In this document: in pieces, positions 20,959 to 30,322 of the stretch
Numbering within the stretch: position 1 is the first letter of the stretch
Layout of the letters: each line of letters starts with the position of its first letter
Assembly: GCA_008704415.1 (NCBI GenBank)
Contig: VXIS01000190.1
Coordinates: 1-64,000, forward strand
Direction: 5' to 3'
From: Sphaerosporella brunnea
Lineage: Eukaryota > Ascomycota > Pezizomycetes > Pezizales > Pyronemataceae
Length of the DNA stretch: 64,000 nt
Notes under the pieces: generated by a model
What the model was told of the DNA's origin: nothing
The model's database searches: none
What the model saw: the letters and a program-made list of their open reading frames with translations, nothing else
Program-made: the position numbers and the translations under genes

Positions 20959-22577
20959 ATGGCCAAGGACAAGGTAAACAAAACACAAAACACCCCGTCA
21001 AACAAAGGAAGCTAATCGAAACGTTAGGTCTGTCTCGCATACTCGTGAGTCGCCCCAAGATGCGTTCTTTGTCCTCCGTGACTTCAGACGCGCAACCCAA
21101 CACTTGGGCTTGATTGATTGACTTGATTACAGTGGCGGTCTCGATACCAGCTGCATTCTCGGTTTGTACCCCTCCGTTCTTTGCTATCGCCCCGTTTTCC
21201 GAATCAAGTCTGACTCACTGCGACAGCCTGGCTCCTCGAGAAGGGCTATGAGGTCATCTGCTTCAGTAAGTCCCCGACAATTGCATTGCCAGCGCGCGCT
21301 TGGATTAATGGTGTTTTGCAGTGGCCGATGTCGGTCAGGAGGAGGACTTCGAGGCTGCCAAGGAGAAGGCCTTGAAGGTCGGTGCTTCCAAGGTTTACAT
21401 CGAGGATCTTCGTGAGGAGTTCGTCAAGGAGTTGTGCTTCCCCGCCATACAGTGCAACGCAACCTACGAGAACGTCTACCTGCTGGGTGTGTAAACCTTT
21501 CCCTGTGCCGACAGCCGTCTTGGACCATTGACTCACAGCCTTGCGCAGGTACCTCGCTTGCCCGTCCGGTCATCGCACGTGGCCAGATCGCCATCGCCCA
21601 AAAGGAGGGCTGTGTCGCCGTCTCTCACGGATGCACTGGTAAGGGTAACGACCAGGTTCGTTTCGAACTTGCGTTTTACGCATTACAACCTGGCATAAAG
21701 GTCATCGCCCCTTGGCGAATGCCCGAGTTCTACAACCGTTTCGCTGGACGTAACGACCTTCTCGAATATGCTGCCGCGTCTGGCGTGCCCGTCACCCAGA
21801 CGAAGGCCAAGCCTTGGTCGATGGACGAGAACCTTGCCCACTGCTCCTACGAAGCTGGAATCCTTGAGGACCCCGATGTGACTCCTCCTTCGGACATGTG
21901 GAAGCTCACCGTCGACCCTCTGAAGGCCCCTGAGACTCCAGAGGAGTTCACTGTCACCTTCGAGAAGGGTCTTCCCGTCAAGCTTGAGTACGCCGGTGGT
22001 GTCGTCACTGACCCGCTCTCCCTGTTCTTAACTGCGAACGCCATTGCCCGTCGGCATGGAATCGGACGTATAGACATCGTGGAAAATCGTTTCATCGGGT
22101 TGAAGTCTCGAGGTTGTTACGAGACCCCTGGGTTGACAATCCTGCGCTCGGCGCACATAGACCTGGAAGGACTCGTGTTGGATCGTGAAATCCGGTCCTT
22201 ACGTGACCAGTTTGTCACGTTCAACTACTCGAAGATCCTTTACAACGGTCTTTACTTCTCGCCCGAGCGTGAGTTCCTTGAAGACTCCATCCGGGCCTCC
22301 CAGAAGACCGTGAACGGAAAGGTCCGCTGCCGTGTCTATAAGGGCTATTTTTCGGTCATCGGACGCAGCTCCGAGACCGAGAAGCTGTACGACATGAGCG
22401 AGAGCTCTATGGACGAAATCGGATCCTTTGAGCCTCAGGACACCACCGGTTTCATTTCTGTGCAAGCGATCCGTTTGAAGAAGTAAGTTACTATCCTCCC
22501 TGACTTCAAAAGCGGGGACGCTAACGAGTATTCGCAGGTACGGAAGCTCCAAGATTGAGCGTGGTGAGCGTTTGTAA
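20959..22577 (+). CDS. ARG1: Argininosuccinate synthase
   Basis: Seven exons, 20959..20973, 21028..21044, 21133..21161, 21227..21265, 21322..21486, 21549..22482 and 22538..22577, encode 412 residues, the normal length. The first four exons are tiny (15, 17, 29 and 39 nt). All junctions keep frame and rebuild the ATP-pyrophosphatase P-loop AYSGGLDTS near the N-terminus, then [17 protein letters not shown] and the second signature [13 protein letters not shown]. The enzyme joins citrulline and aspartate using ATP to form argininosuccinate, the penultimate step of arginine synthesis, in the cytosol. Introns 3 and 5 each contain TGACTCA (21211-21217, 21529-21535), which overlaps the expected branch-point position. 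No TGACTCA is seen in the 250 bp upstream. Confidence 0.98.
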
Positions 22578-23337
22578 GGGGTGATTGGCGTTGTTTGGGG
22601 AATACAGGTGTTTCGGTTTCCAGCAAAATAAAAACGGCTTGCATGTAGCTAGACTACTGGGATTCTAAGGTTTCCATAATGATGTTGCGTACTTTCTGGG
22701 CTTCGTGACCGTGCGCTCATGATGGCCTGCTGCCTGCAATAACTGGTGAAATTTCGATCTAGACGCATGCTGCATATCGAGGCCTCGAAGGATATGTAAA
22801 TACAGTGCGCCCCATGCAAACGAGATGTACCGCTGTACATAACCGCAGGCAATATCCGGCCACTGGAAGTTTATGCTGCAGCATGATGAAGCCTACTCCA
22901 CCTCCGTCCGACCCATGGGCTCTCCACCTCCGTCCGACCCATGGGCTTTAGCTCATCTCCGTTTGTTTGTCGCTGTTGGCTTTCATGCAGTGTGTTGTGG
23001 TAGAAGACACGTGCCTCCAGTCTTGGCACTCGCACGGCAAGAACAACAAACCACGTTGGCATTGTCAGGGTGGGGAACTTTTTAGCCCACCGCCACCAAC
23101 CTTTGACAGCCAAGTCAGTGACAACTGCTGCAAGTGACAAGACAGCTTACTTCAAAACGAATATCCGCCGACGCTCCCGCTCAACTTCTTTCTCTCCCTC
23201 CCCATCCGCCCCAACGGCAATATCAGAAACCTTTGGATCTTCGCGTACGATACCATCTGCTATAAAGCTACGCCACTGCTACCCCGCGCCACCACCGCCA
23301 ACTACTACTGCTACTACGACGCAAAGAAAAAAAAAAT
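22578..23337. other. Intergenic, ARG1 to APQ12-like
   Basis: It contains the ARG1 3' UTR and a 26-bp tandem duplication (22896-22947). The APQ12-like promoter shows a C/T-rich tract near 23170-23220 and an A-rich run directly before the ATG. No other gene. Confidence 0.6.
22896..22947. repeat. 26-bp tandem duplication
   Basis: Two adjacent identical copies (22896-22921, 22922-22947) begin CTCCACCTCCGTCC and each contain an NcoI-type CCATGG. A recent duplication. Confidence 0.9.
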
Positions 23338-23724
23338 ATGGACTTCCTCCTCCCGCTACTCCTGCGCTCAGCACACACGCTCAGCGCCTACAGCACGCTG
23401 TTCACGAACCAGCTACTATCCTCGTCGTCGCCGCTACGCTCGTATCTATCTTCGAACCCGGACCTGACCACCATCACGCTGCTGCTTGTGATACTCTACC
23501 TCAGCATTGCGATACTGGGGATGGCGACGAGATGGATCTATGGCATGGTTATGATGGCTGTGAGGCTGGTTGTGTTGTTTGCGGCTATACTGTTCGCGGT
23601 CTGGTGTTATACGGCGGGCACGGAGGTGGTGGTCGAGAGGCTTGTGGAGGTTGCGGGCATGGTGAGGGAGGAGGTGGAGAAGGGGGGGAGGGAGGGGTGG
23701 GGGGAGGTGGGGAAGGGGTGGTGA
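23338..23724 (+). CDS. Apq12-like nuclear pore assembly and biogenesis protein
   Basis: A single exon encodes 128 residues. The ATG follows an A-rich leader. Residues 1-40 are hydrophobic. Two membrane segments follow (about 43-65, TTITLLLVILYLSIAILGMA, and about 68-92, GMVMMAVRLVVLFAAILFAV), separated by a short basic turn, with an amphipathic charged tail (AGTEVVVERLVEVAGMVREE). This size and layout match the fungal Apq12 family. Family knowledge: yeast Apq12 is an ER/nuclear-envelope protein affecting membrane fluidity, nuclear pore assembly and mRNA export. Low sequence complexity keeps the assignment moderate; another small ER membrane protein is possible. Confidence 0.65.
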   Translation: MDFLLPLLLRSAHTLSAYSTLFTNQLLSSSSPLRSYLSSNPDLTTITLLLVILYLSIAILGMATRWIYGMVMMAVRLVVLFAAILFAVWCYTAGTEVVVERLVEVAGMVREEVEKGGREGWGEVGKGW

Positions 23725-24958
23725 GACGGGGCGTGGATTTGGGCACCATGGTTGGGAGGATTTGTGCTCCTTTCCCTTTTTTTTGTTTTTTTTGGGCGGC
23801 GGCTTTTGATATCTTCTCCTTTGAGCAAATATGGAATTTGGTTATTATCAGGATACCTATGCGCGCTTCGGTGTTTAGGGATATCGTGGCAAGTGGCTCA
23901 TGACCGCCACAGTACCCGAGTAAGGAGTCGGCCCTTGCAGAAGATGGACCGGTCACCTGCCTCAGTTTCCAACGGCCGAGGCAAGGAACATCCCAAGACG
24001 ACTACATGTCGTATCCAACCGTGCAGAGCTGAAGCAAAACATTAGGTAGCCACCAAACGTCTATCCTGAGATCTTCTGTGCGAATAAACTAACAACCTAT
24101 TGAACCCCGCATTCACAGTCGAAGATGATCCACTTCGGCAACATTACTGGCTATATATACCAGATAACTACTTCAACAGTTTGGAGATCAGTCGGCGGGG
24201 GTCATAAAAGCATGCACGCCGAGTTTCTACCTACATACGTACAAAGAAAGTGTCACGAGGAAAAACCACATACCCAAACGACTAGATCTCTCTATTGAGT
24301 TCTTGACCCTCAAAGCCCGCGAAGAATGCTCGACACAAACGCTATGCCACACCGGCAAGAATACAGACCTATGCTATGCGAGGTTCCGTCAAGTGCAGAC
24401 TGACTTCCAGCCTTCCTGGTCACTGGAAAAAGAACGCTCCCTTTTCCTAGCAAGTCCGACTAATCTAGCGGTGATTCTTGCTGTTGGCTTCGTGGTTTCT
24501 TAATGCTGAGAAGGACCTCCCGAAATTTGTTTTTAAATTGCACATCTTCCTCCTTCCCGGCAAGTCCGGGTAGACGTACAGAGAGAGATTCTTGAACCTC
24601 TGTTGTATCAGTGCAGTGTTGCTGCTGGCCCCCATCCTGTCGTACATCACGGCATTCGCAAACGCCTGAGAACCGAACAGCCAGTGGAACCGGCCGTTCA
24701 GCAATCCCGAATACGACTCACTCAGCAGGAGATAGTTTTACTTGGGGGCATGACGAAGTTGACTCTGGATAACAAGGAACAGCGGGAATACCTGTGCTGC
24801 CGGGCTTCTGATGATTGATATGCCAAAGCTCAGTATAAACGTGCGGCTTCGCGTGGTGACGTCGTGTTGCATCGCGGTGCTTCCAAACAATACTATTATT
24901 CCTACCCACCAAACACGTCGTCACGACGCTACGCTCGCGTCAAAATCGCCAGTCCGTC
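23725..24958. other. Intergenic, APQ12-like to GPN3, with a possible coding remnant
   Basis: On the minus strand at about 24465-24740 an open run reads SESYSGLLNGRFHWLFGSQA then NTALIQQRFKNLSLYVYPDL, coding-like but without a start or a family I recognise; it may be a gene fragment. The last 100 bp (TGACGTC at about 24857) form the GPN3 promoter. Nothing else seen. Confidence 0.35.
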
Positions 24959-26013
24959 ATGAGCCGTTACGGGGTCTTTGTTGTTGGTCCCGCAGGCTCC
25001 GGCAAGGTGAAGAAGACCCTTCAATCCCGCGGTGGATTTTCGGCTGATAATACTGTGCAGTCAACATTTTGTTCCGCTCTGATTTCTCACCTCAAGAACG
25101 CGAAGCGGTCATGTACGATGCCATAGCCCTGCGTGTCATAACTTCCCGGGCCAGGCTGACACGGCTACGGTGATGATTAGGTCTCTATGTGAACCTAGAT
25201 CCCGCCGCCGAGGAATTCGATTTCGAACCTGATGTCGACATTAAGAACCTGATCAGCCTCGACGATGCGATGGAGGAGCTGGGGTTGGGACCTAATGGCG
25301 CAATGATGGCTTGCTTCGAGTGCGCCTCTCCTGCAGCAGTAGCACTACACATTGGGTGGCTAACCCGTGTGCAGGTTTTTGATGGAAAATCTAGATTGGC
25401 TTGAATCGGAACTCGAAGACACAACCGAGGAGTTCATCACGATATTTGATTGTCCAGGACAGATAGAGCTATACTCGCATGTTCCTATTCTGCCGAACCT
25501 CTGCAAACACCTCTCGATGCACATGAGCTACAATCTGTGCGCCGCATATCTCATCGAATCTACTTTTGTGGTGGATAAGGCCAAGTTCTTTGCTGGCACA
25601 TTGTCGGCAATGAGCGCTATGATCATGCTTTCGATTCCCCACCTCAACATTCTCAGCAAAATGGATCTGGTCAAGAACCAGGTGACCAAGCGGGAGCTGA
25701 AGCGCTTCTTGGACCCTGATCCGTCCATCATAACGACCGATATACACGCAGAGACGAACCCCAAGTTCCACAAATTGAACGAAGGTGATGATTCTAAGTC
25801 AAATGTTTCCGGCCGTCATCAGACTGACAAATCGCTGCAGCTGTTGTGGGCCTCATCGAGGATTTTTCCATGGTTTCGTTTCTACAACTCGAGAGCCAGA
25901 ACGAGGACAGCGTGCAAGCAATCGTGAGCTATATAGATGATTGCTTGGGTTGGTCAGAAGTGCAGGAACCGCAACTGAAGGATGAACCAGAGCAGGATTG
26001 GCAGGAAGAATAG
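24959..26013 (+). CDS. GPN3: GPN-loop GTPase 3
   Basis: Five exons, 24959..25006, 25061..25112, 25181..25319, 25375..25784 and 25841..26013, encode 273 residues. The P-loop GPAGSGKST (residues 10-18) is split by intron 1. The family-defining Gly-Pro-Asn loop is at 70-72 (GLGPNGAMM). FDCPGQIELYSH is the G3 region and SKMDLV the G4 guanine-specificity motif. The C-terminus is acidic (DEPEQDWQEE). Choice of GPN3 over GPN1/GPN2 rests on length and on the LVNLDPAAE-like segment (CLYVNLDPAAEEF). Family knowledge: GPN proteins act in the cytoplasm in assembly and nuclear import of RNA polymerase II and III. Confidence 0.93.
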
Positions 26014-26599
26014 ACTTTATTGGTCAATCCATTTGATTCACATGAATAGAGAGTTTACGATTTCATCTTAAATTCTAAATCGACCATCGCAATCGAGGAG
26101 TCTTTTAAGATCAAATCGCAAAAAAACGAATGTAGATACCGCTCTCCTATCGTCTCTCTCATTTCCTCGACCACCGCCACACGGAAATCAATCAGATATA
26201 CGGAAATCAATCAGATATATGGAATTCCATACAAGCAATCCCCATGAATTAGGTATGCTGCATTAATTTGTTGCACCTCTTCAGGGCAGCTTGGGCATCC
26301 GCGAAGATGGTGTACTCCTGGTTGCTCTCCTGGCGCTAGTTGAAGCGATGAACAGCCGGTAAAATTCACACACTTCCGCATCGAATACCTCTTTGTTGGT
26401 CCCGAGGTATGGTGCAGGCGGCTATAAACCTGCAGCCCGGTCGAAATTCCCCTGACTTCAACCGCGTGGGACGGCGCAGAAAGTGGTCAAAGCGGTGGTC
26501 AAAGCTGTGGTCAAAGCGGTGGTAGAAGCGTGCGAAGTGGTGGGGACCCTGAATGCTTATATTGCCCCCCTGCGGCCGCCGCAATCACCGCGGCTGCCT
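26014..26599. other. Intergenic with short tandem repeats
   Basis: A 19-bp tandem duplication is at 26181-26218 (ACGGAAATCAATCAGATAT twice). A 12-bp repeat GTGGTCAAAGCG runs about four times at 26480-26530. Just after, a 16-bp unit CCTCAACCAAGGTCCG occurs twice near 26597-26630 at the 3' edge of the transposase relic. No gene. Confidence 0.6.
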
Positions 26600-27393
26600 C
26601 AACCAAGGTCCGCCTCAACCAAGATCCGCCTCAGGCGGCCTCTGTGAAATTCGCCGATGACCCTTGTACACCCGTTCCTTATACTGCTTGTCGCCAAACG
26701 TGGCCCCGTCCCGGTAGGCTTGGATGATACGCCGGGTGCGTCTCCAATACTTAAAAAATGAGCGATGGTTCGACAGATTCCAACGCTTCTGGAAGAACCT
26801 CGCGGAGTCCTGAGAGATGTTAGTGTGAATTTTAAGTGCACAATGCGGAAGGGAGGGTGGAATACCGGAGAGAGTATATGTGCAATGCTTACGGGAATAG
26901 TGCTTGCGAGCGCCCCAGTAATATTCTATCCAGTTCATCTCACAATGATATTTTGGATAGAACATAATGAGATGTCCCGCTTCCTCTACCACTTCTTCAA
27001 TTCGGCTTCGCTGTCCCTTGAAATCTGGCTGTGCCGATAGGATCGCCGTCGCACAGCAGTTCCTGCCCTTCACTCCCTCAGCACACTCGGGGTTCTTAAT
27101 TCGCTTTGTTTTTTGGTTGTGGTTTGGATTTGGGATACTGCACTGTGGCAGCAAGTCTTGTGGTTGGTGGTCAGTACAGGCATGCAGGCAGGCAGTGCAG
27201 GCTCACCGTCTATCCACAAGCCACGCTCCCGCAAGACTCGTTCCATTCCCTTAGCCACTTCTTCACCCAGGCCCGGGACCACAGGCTCGGCGATTTGCTG
27301 TGATTCAGCCTCAGCCTCAGCAAGACGTCTGCCCTTGGCACCAATAGCTCTAGCTTCTCGTGATCGGATGAGTCTTTTACTCGGTCTCACCAT
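26600..27393 (-). mobile_element. DDE transposase relic, internally deleted
   Basis: The minus-strand start MVRPSKRLIRSREARAIGAK (ATG at 27393) resembles the N-terminus of fungal DDE transposases. It runs almost directly into the C-terminal third: GMERVLRERGLW, the Cys-rich CAEGVKGRNCCATAILSAQP, then GHLIMFYPKYHCEMNWIEYY with the last acidic catalytic residue in NWIEYYWGA, and the tail GHRRISQR. The central part with the first two catalytic Asp residues is missing. Two spliceosomal introns are recognisable inside (GTGAGC..ACAAG about 27159-27208, GTAAGC..CTCAG about 26820-26885). One frameshift lies in a T6 run in SLIF/KYWRRTRR. The element cannot move by itself. Terminal inverted repeats were not found by eye. 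Confidence 0.75.
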
Positions 27394-28919
27394 TGCTGTT
27401 GATGGTCGCGGCTGTATGTATCTGCAAGAGTTTGGGGCCAGGGACCGGGGGTCGCAAGAGTCGGGGAGTGTCATGACGAAAGCGTCCCAATGCTCCAGTC
27501 CGTGCTCACTGTTCAAAGGCAGCTGGTAGCGAATGGCACCTGGCCATAGCACCTGGCACCTGGCCATAGCACAGCCGTGATCGGTTTGGGTGGTCCAAGC
27601 TTTTCAAATCCACCGCCTCACTGTTTGAATGGGCTCGCGAGATTGCGCAACCGGTGGAAGCTCGCATCTTATTTTTATAGAGCGCATCTTGTTTAGTGGA
27701 CCCAAGACCGGCTTCCTCAGAGTTCTCACTCGCTTGCCACTCCATATATAATCGTCAACATCTCCACCAACGGAGCCCGCCGAACTGCTGGTTCCAAGCC
27801 GCCTGCACTATAGTAGGGATCGCCCGTCCGGTAGGCCTCCAGCTGGGGGCAAAGGTTGGTATGTCAGCTCCGTGTTGGGGCCGAGTTCAAGTCCGGCGGG
27901 GCAAGCCACGCAACTGCGCAGCCTGCCTGACCATCTTCAAGGCGAGATCCGTCGGTCCCAAGCTGTGTTGAGGCCGTTCTTCCCAGGTCTGAGCCACCTA
28001 CCTGCATGGCCTCTTCCTTTGGCAGGATAACAACCTTTCCGGCCAAGTTCCCCATACCATCCTTTCGGCGGTGTCTTCTGGCTCCAGCTGGGCTGCGCAC
28101 CGCGAAGAGCTCGATTAGCTGATCGGCCCTCAAGTGAAAAATGTGTGCCGTGTGGGTGGACTCTGTCCCCCTGGTTGACGTGGCGCTCAATTTGACTCGG
28201 GAAGCTCAACCCAACCTCTGAATCTTCGATTCCTGTGAACTTCGGCGGCGACTCGGGACCGGTAGATGGAAGGTCCAAGGTGCGTTGTACGATTCCGGCG
28301 AACCTGTCGTATGGGTTGGATTGCCAGGCTCAAGTTTGTCATCCTCGTCTTCCTCGCTCTTCTTCGAGCCCATCAGCGGAGGTGTTGGCTGGAAAAAGGT
28401 GACCAATCTTGTTGTTTATTGCCGGGCGAGAAAGCCGATAGGTTGACAATTCTGTGATGAAGTCGGTCGCTCAGACTTTCGCGTCTCCAGAAATATCTGA
28501 CAAGACTCTAGATAACTGTAGTCACGGGGATTGAACTCCTCCTTCCTTCCTTCGCGATGCGAAGGGAATGGATCCGATCGATAAAACGCGGTAATTGTAG
28601 GTGCTGCTGCTACCAATTGGGGGGTTGTGGTGAGTGGTCTAAGACTATCTATCTAACTCGGTACATCAGCTGTCACTCGCGGACCCATTGCACACAACCT
28701 ACAAAGATGAGCTCCCCTGCGTTACCGTGTACTATCGTTCCCATATGTTGTGTGGCTTCTCCAAGAATGCTAGCTACCTAATGAAGCGGCGCCTAGGGGG
28801 TCTTGGGTGACATCTGTGCGTGCTAATAGAGTGAATCAGTCAATCGCGCCACCCAAAAAAAACCTAGTGCTTTAACACCATACTTCATCACGATCACCAA
28901 ATTCTCAATTCAGTCCAGA
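27394..28919. other. Decayed coding remnants between transposase relic and coiled-coil pseudogene
   Basis: A 20-bp direct duplication GGCACCTGGCCATAGCACCT lies at about 27534-27573. On the minus strand at about 28240-27870, two frames together give GIEDSEVGLSFPSQIERHVN, GDRVHPHGTHFSLEGRSA, and in another frame GNLAGKVVILPKEEAMQVGG. This coding-like text is interrupted by frameshifts and I do not recognise the family. No intact gene. Confidence 0.4.
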
Positions 28920-28941
28920 CTCTCCAGCCTTAACTTTCACC

Positions 28942-29300
28942 ATGATGAATAACTCTGGCATGGTCGAACACCGGAATCCAGGAAACCACTCTTCCACCCT
29001 CGAATCCTCCCCCGCCGCCGCGCCAGACCAGACTCTCACCACCCCATCGACCAGTACCCAAGTGACTGAAAGTCTACTAGGAGGTAGCATTTACCACTCT
29101 GGGGCTACACTTCCTTGCGTGGAAGTTCGATCCCACGGGATACCACAACTATGCCGTGCACGACGAGCCGGGAATCCTGACCGTCCACCCTTCATCAGGC
29201 CTTTGACAGCCAAGGGATTGAAAACGGGAGGTTCGAACGGTTGCACGAATGCTTTCCTCAGCTGCAGTGCCATTCTCCCAGCTGCCGTTGTGTTGGGATA
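28942..29300 (+). pseudogene. Unrecognised gene fragment with frameshifts
   Basis: An ATG at 28942 starts a Ser/Thr/Pro-rich frame (SSPAAAPDQTLTTPSTST). Coding-like text then moves to a second frame (FLAWKFDPTGYHNYAVHDEP at about 29112-29170) and a third (SQGIENGRFERLHECFPQLQ at about 29212-29270). No introns with usual signals explain the moves. The family is not recognised. Confidence 0.4.
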
Positions 29301-29424
29301 TGCGTCCTGACATAATGTGGGTGCGGACCGAGTGCCGGGCACTGCTTATCTGTTGCCTTCGAGGTTGTCACCTCCGTGTCACCACACCATACAATCAACC
29401 TACATTTTCCGGATAAACTCCAAC

Positions 29425-30322
29425 ACATTGTGTCAGTTTCGATAGCCGGATGGGCTCTTTGCCGACGTCTCTTATTGCACAGAAGCAGTGCCGAGAAAGA
29501 GCCCGGAGGGGGAGGGTGTCGTACGTTCGTCGGTGTTGGATGAAAAGAGGGAGGTCACAACATATTGGACCGATGATAAGCTGTACCAGCGCACGCCCAG
29601 GAGATCTTCAAGTGCCTCAGCAGGGAGGTGGGACCACTGGAATGAAGGAGGGGGACGTGCAGGACCTCAAGATCGTAGCATGGAGTCTTACCTCGATGAA
29701 GATCCACGCCACAAGGACTGAGTGATCCGTCGTGAATCACCAACTCAAACCTCGAACACACTACCAGAAAATTTACAGCGTATCGCAGCTGTGGAAGTCT
29801 GCACCCAATTATTCCCTCTAAACATAGATGACTACATCATGTACTATCGATTCGTCGCGATGAAAGAGAGATTGAAGGAGGTTGAAGATGCCACAGTCAA
29901 TGACGCGCATGTTTCCAATCTTGCAAACACCGGACACAGCTTCGGTCAGCAAACGACGGATGCGCCCACATCCTTTCGACGGCCGACATCAAAAAAGAAA
30001 ACGCTGGGGTGACTGAGGCCAAGAAGGAATCACGCCAGCAAGAGCTGGAAAAGGTTGAAAATGATGGCATGCATCGTCGACTTATCAACGTCGCGAAAAA
30101 GTCCGCGGATGTTTCGAAATCGAACTCTTGCAGAGGAACTCCTTGAACTTGCAGGAAGAGATCGTGAAGATGGACGAGGATGGAGCGGATCTGGTGGCTC
30201 TTGGAGAGGCTCAGCTTCAACCGGAACAGCAAGCTTTGGACCGTCTTGTCGGGGAGGGAAAGGAACTTGAGAACTGCCGGGCCCAGCTGATGGCTTGTCG
30301 GCTGCAGATGATGGGTGATTAA
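29425..30322 (+). pseudogene. Coiled-coil protein gene, broken by a stop and two frameshifts
   Basis: One frame runs from about 29455 through VVRSSVLDEKREVTTYWTDD to DEDPRHKD. It meets a single TGA (29719-29721) and continues in the same frame as VIRRESPTQTSNTLPENLQR through MKERLKEVEDATVNDAHVSN. Near 29975 coding shifts frame (ADIKKENAGVTEAKKESRQQ). Near 30120 it shifts again (ELLQRNSLNLQEEIVKMDED) and ends at a TAA at 30322. The Glu/Lys/Leu-rich segments form a coiled coil. Removing one stop and two 1-nt shifts would give a single protein, so decay appears recent. No domain identified. Confidence 0.55.
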
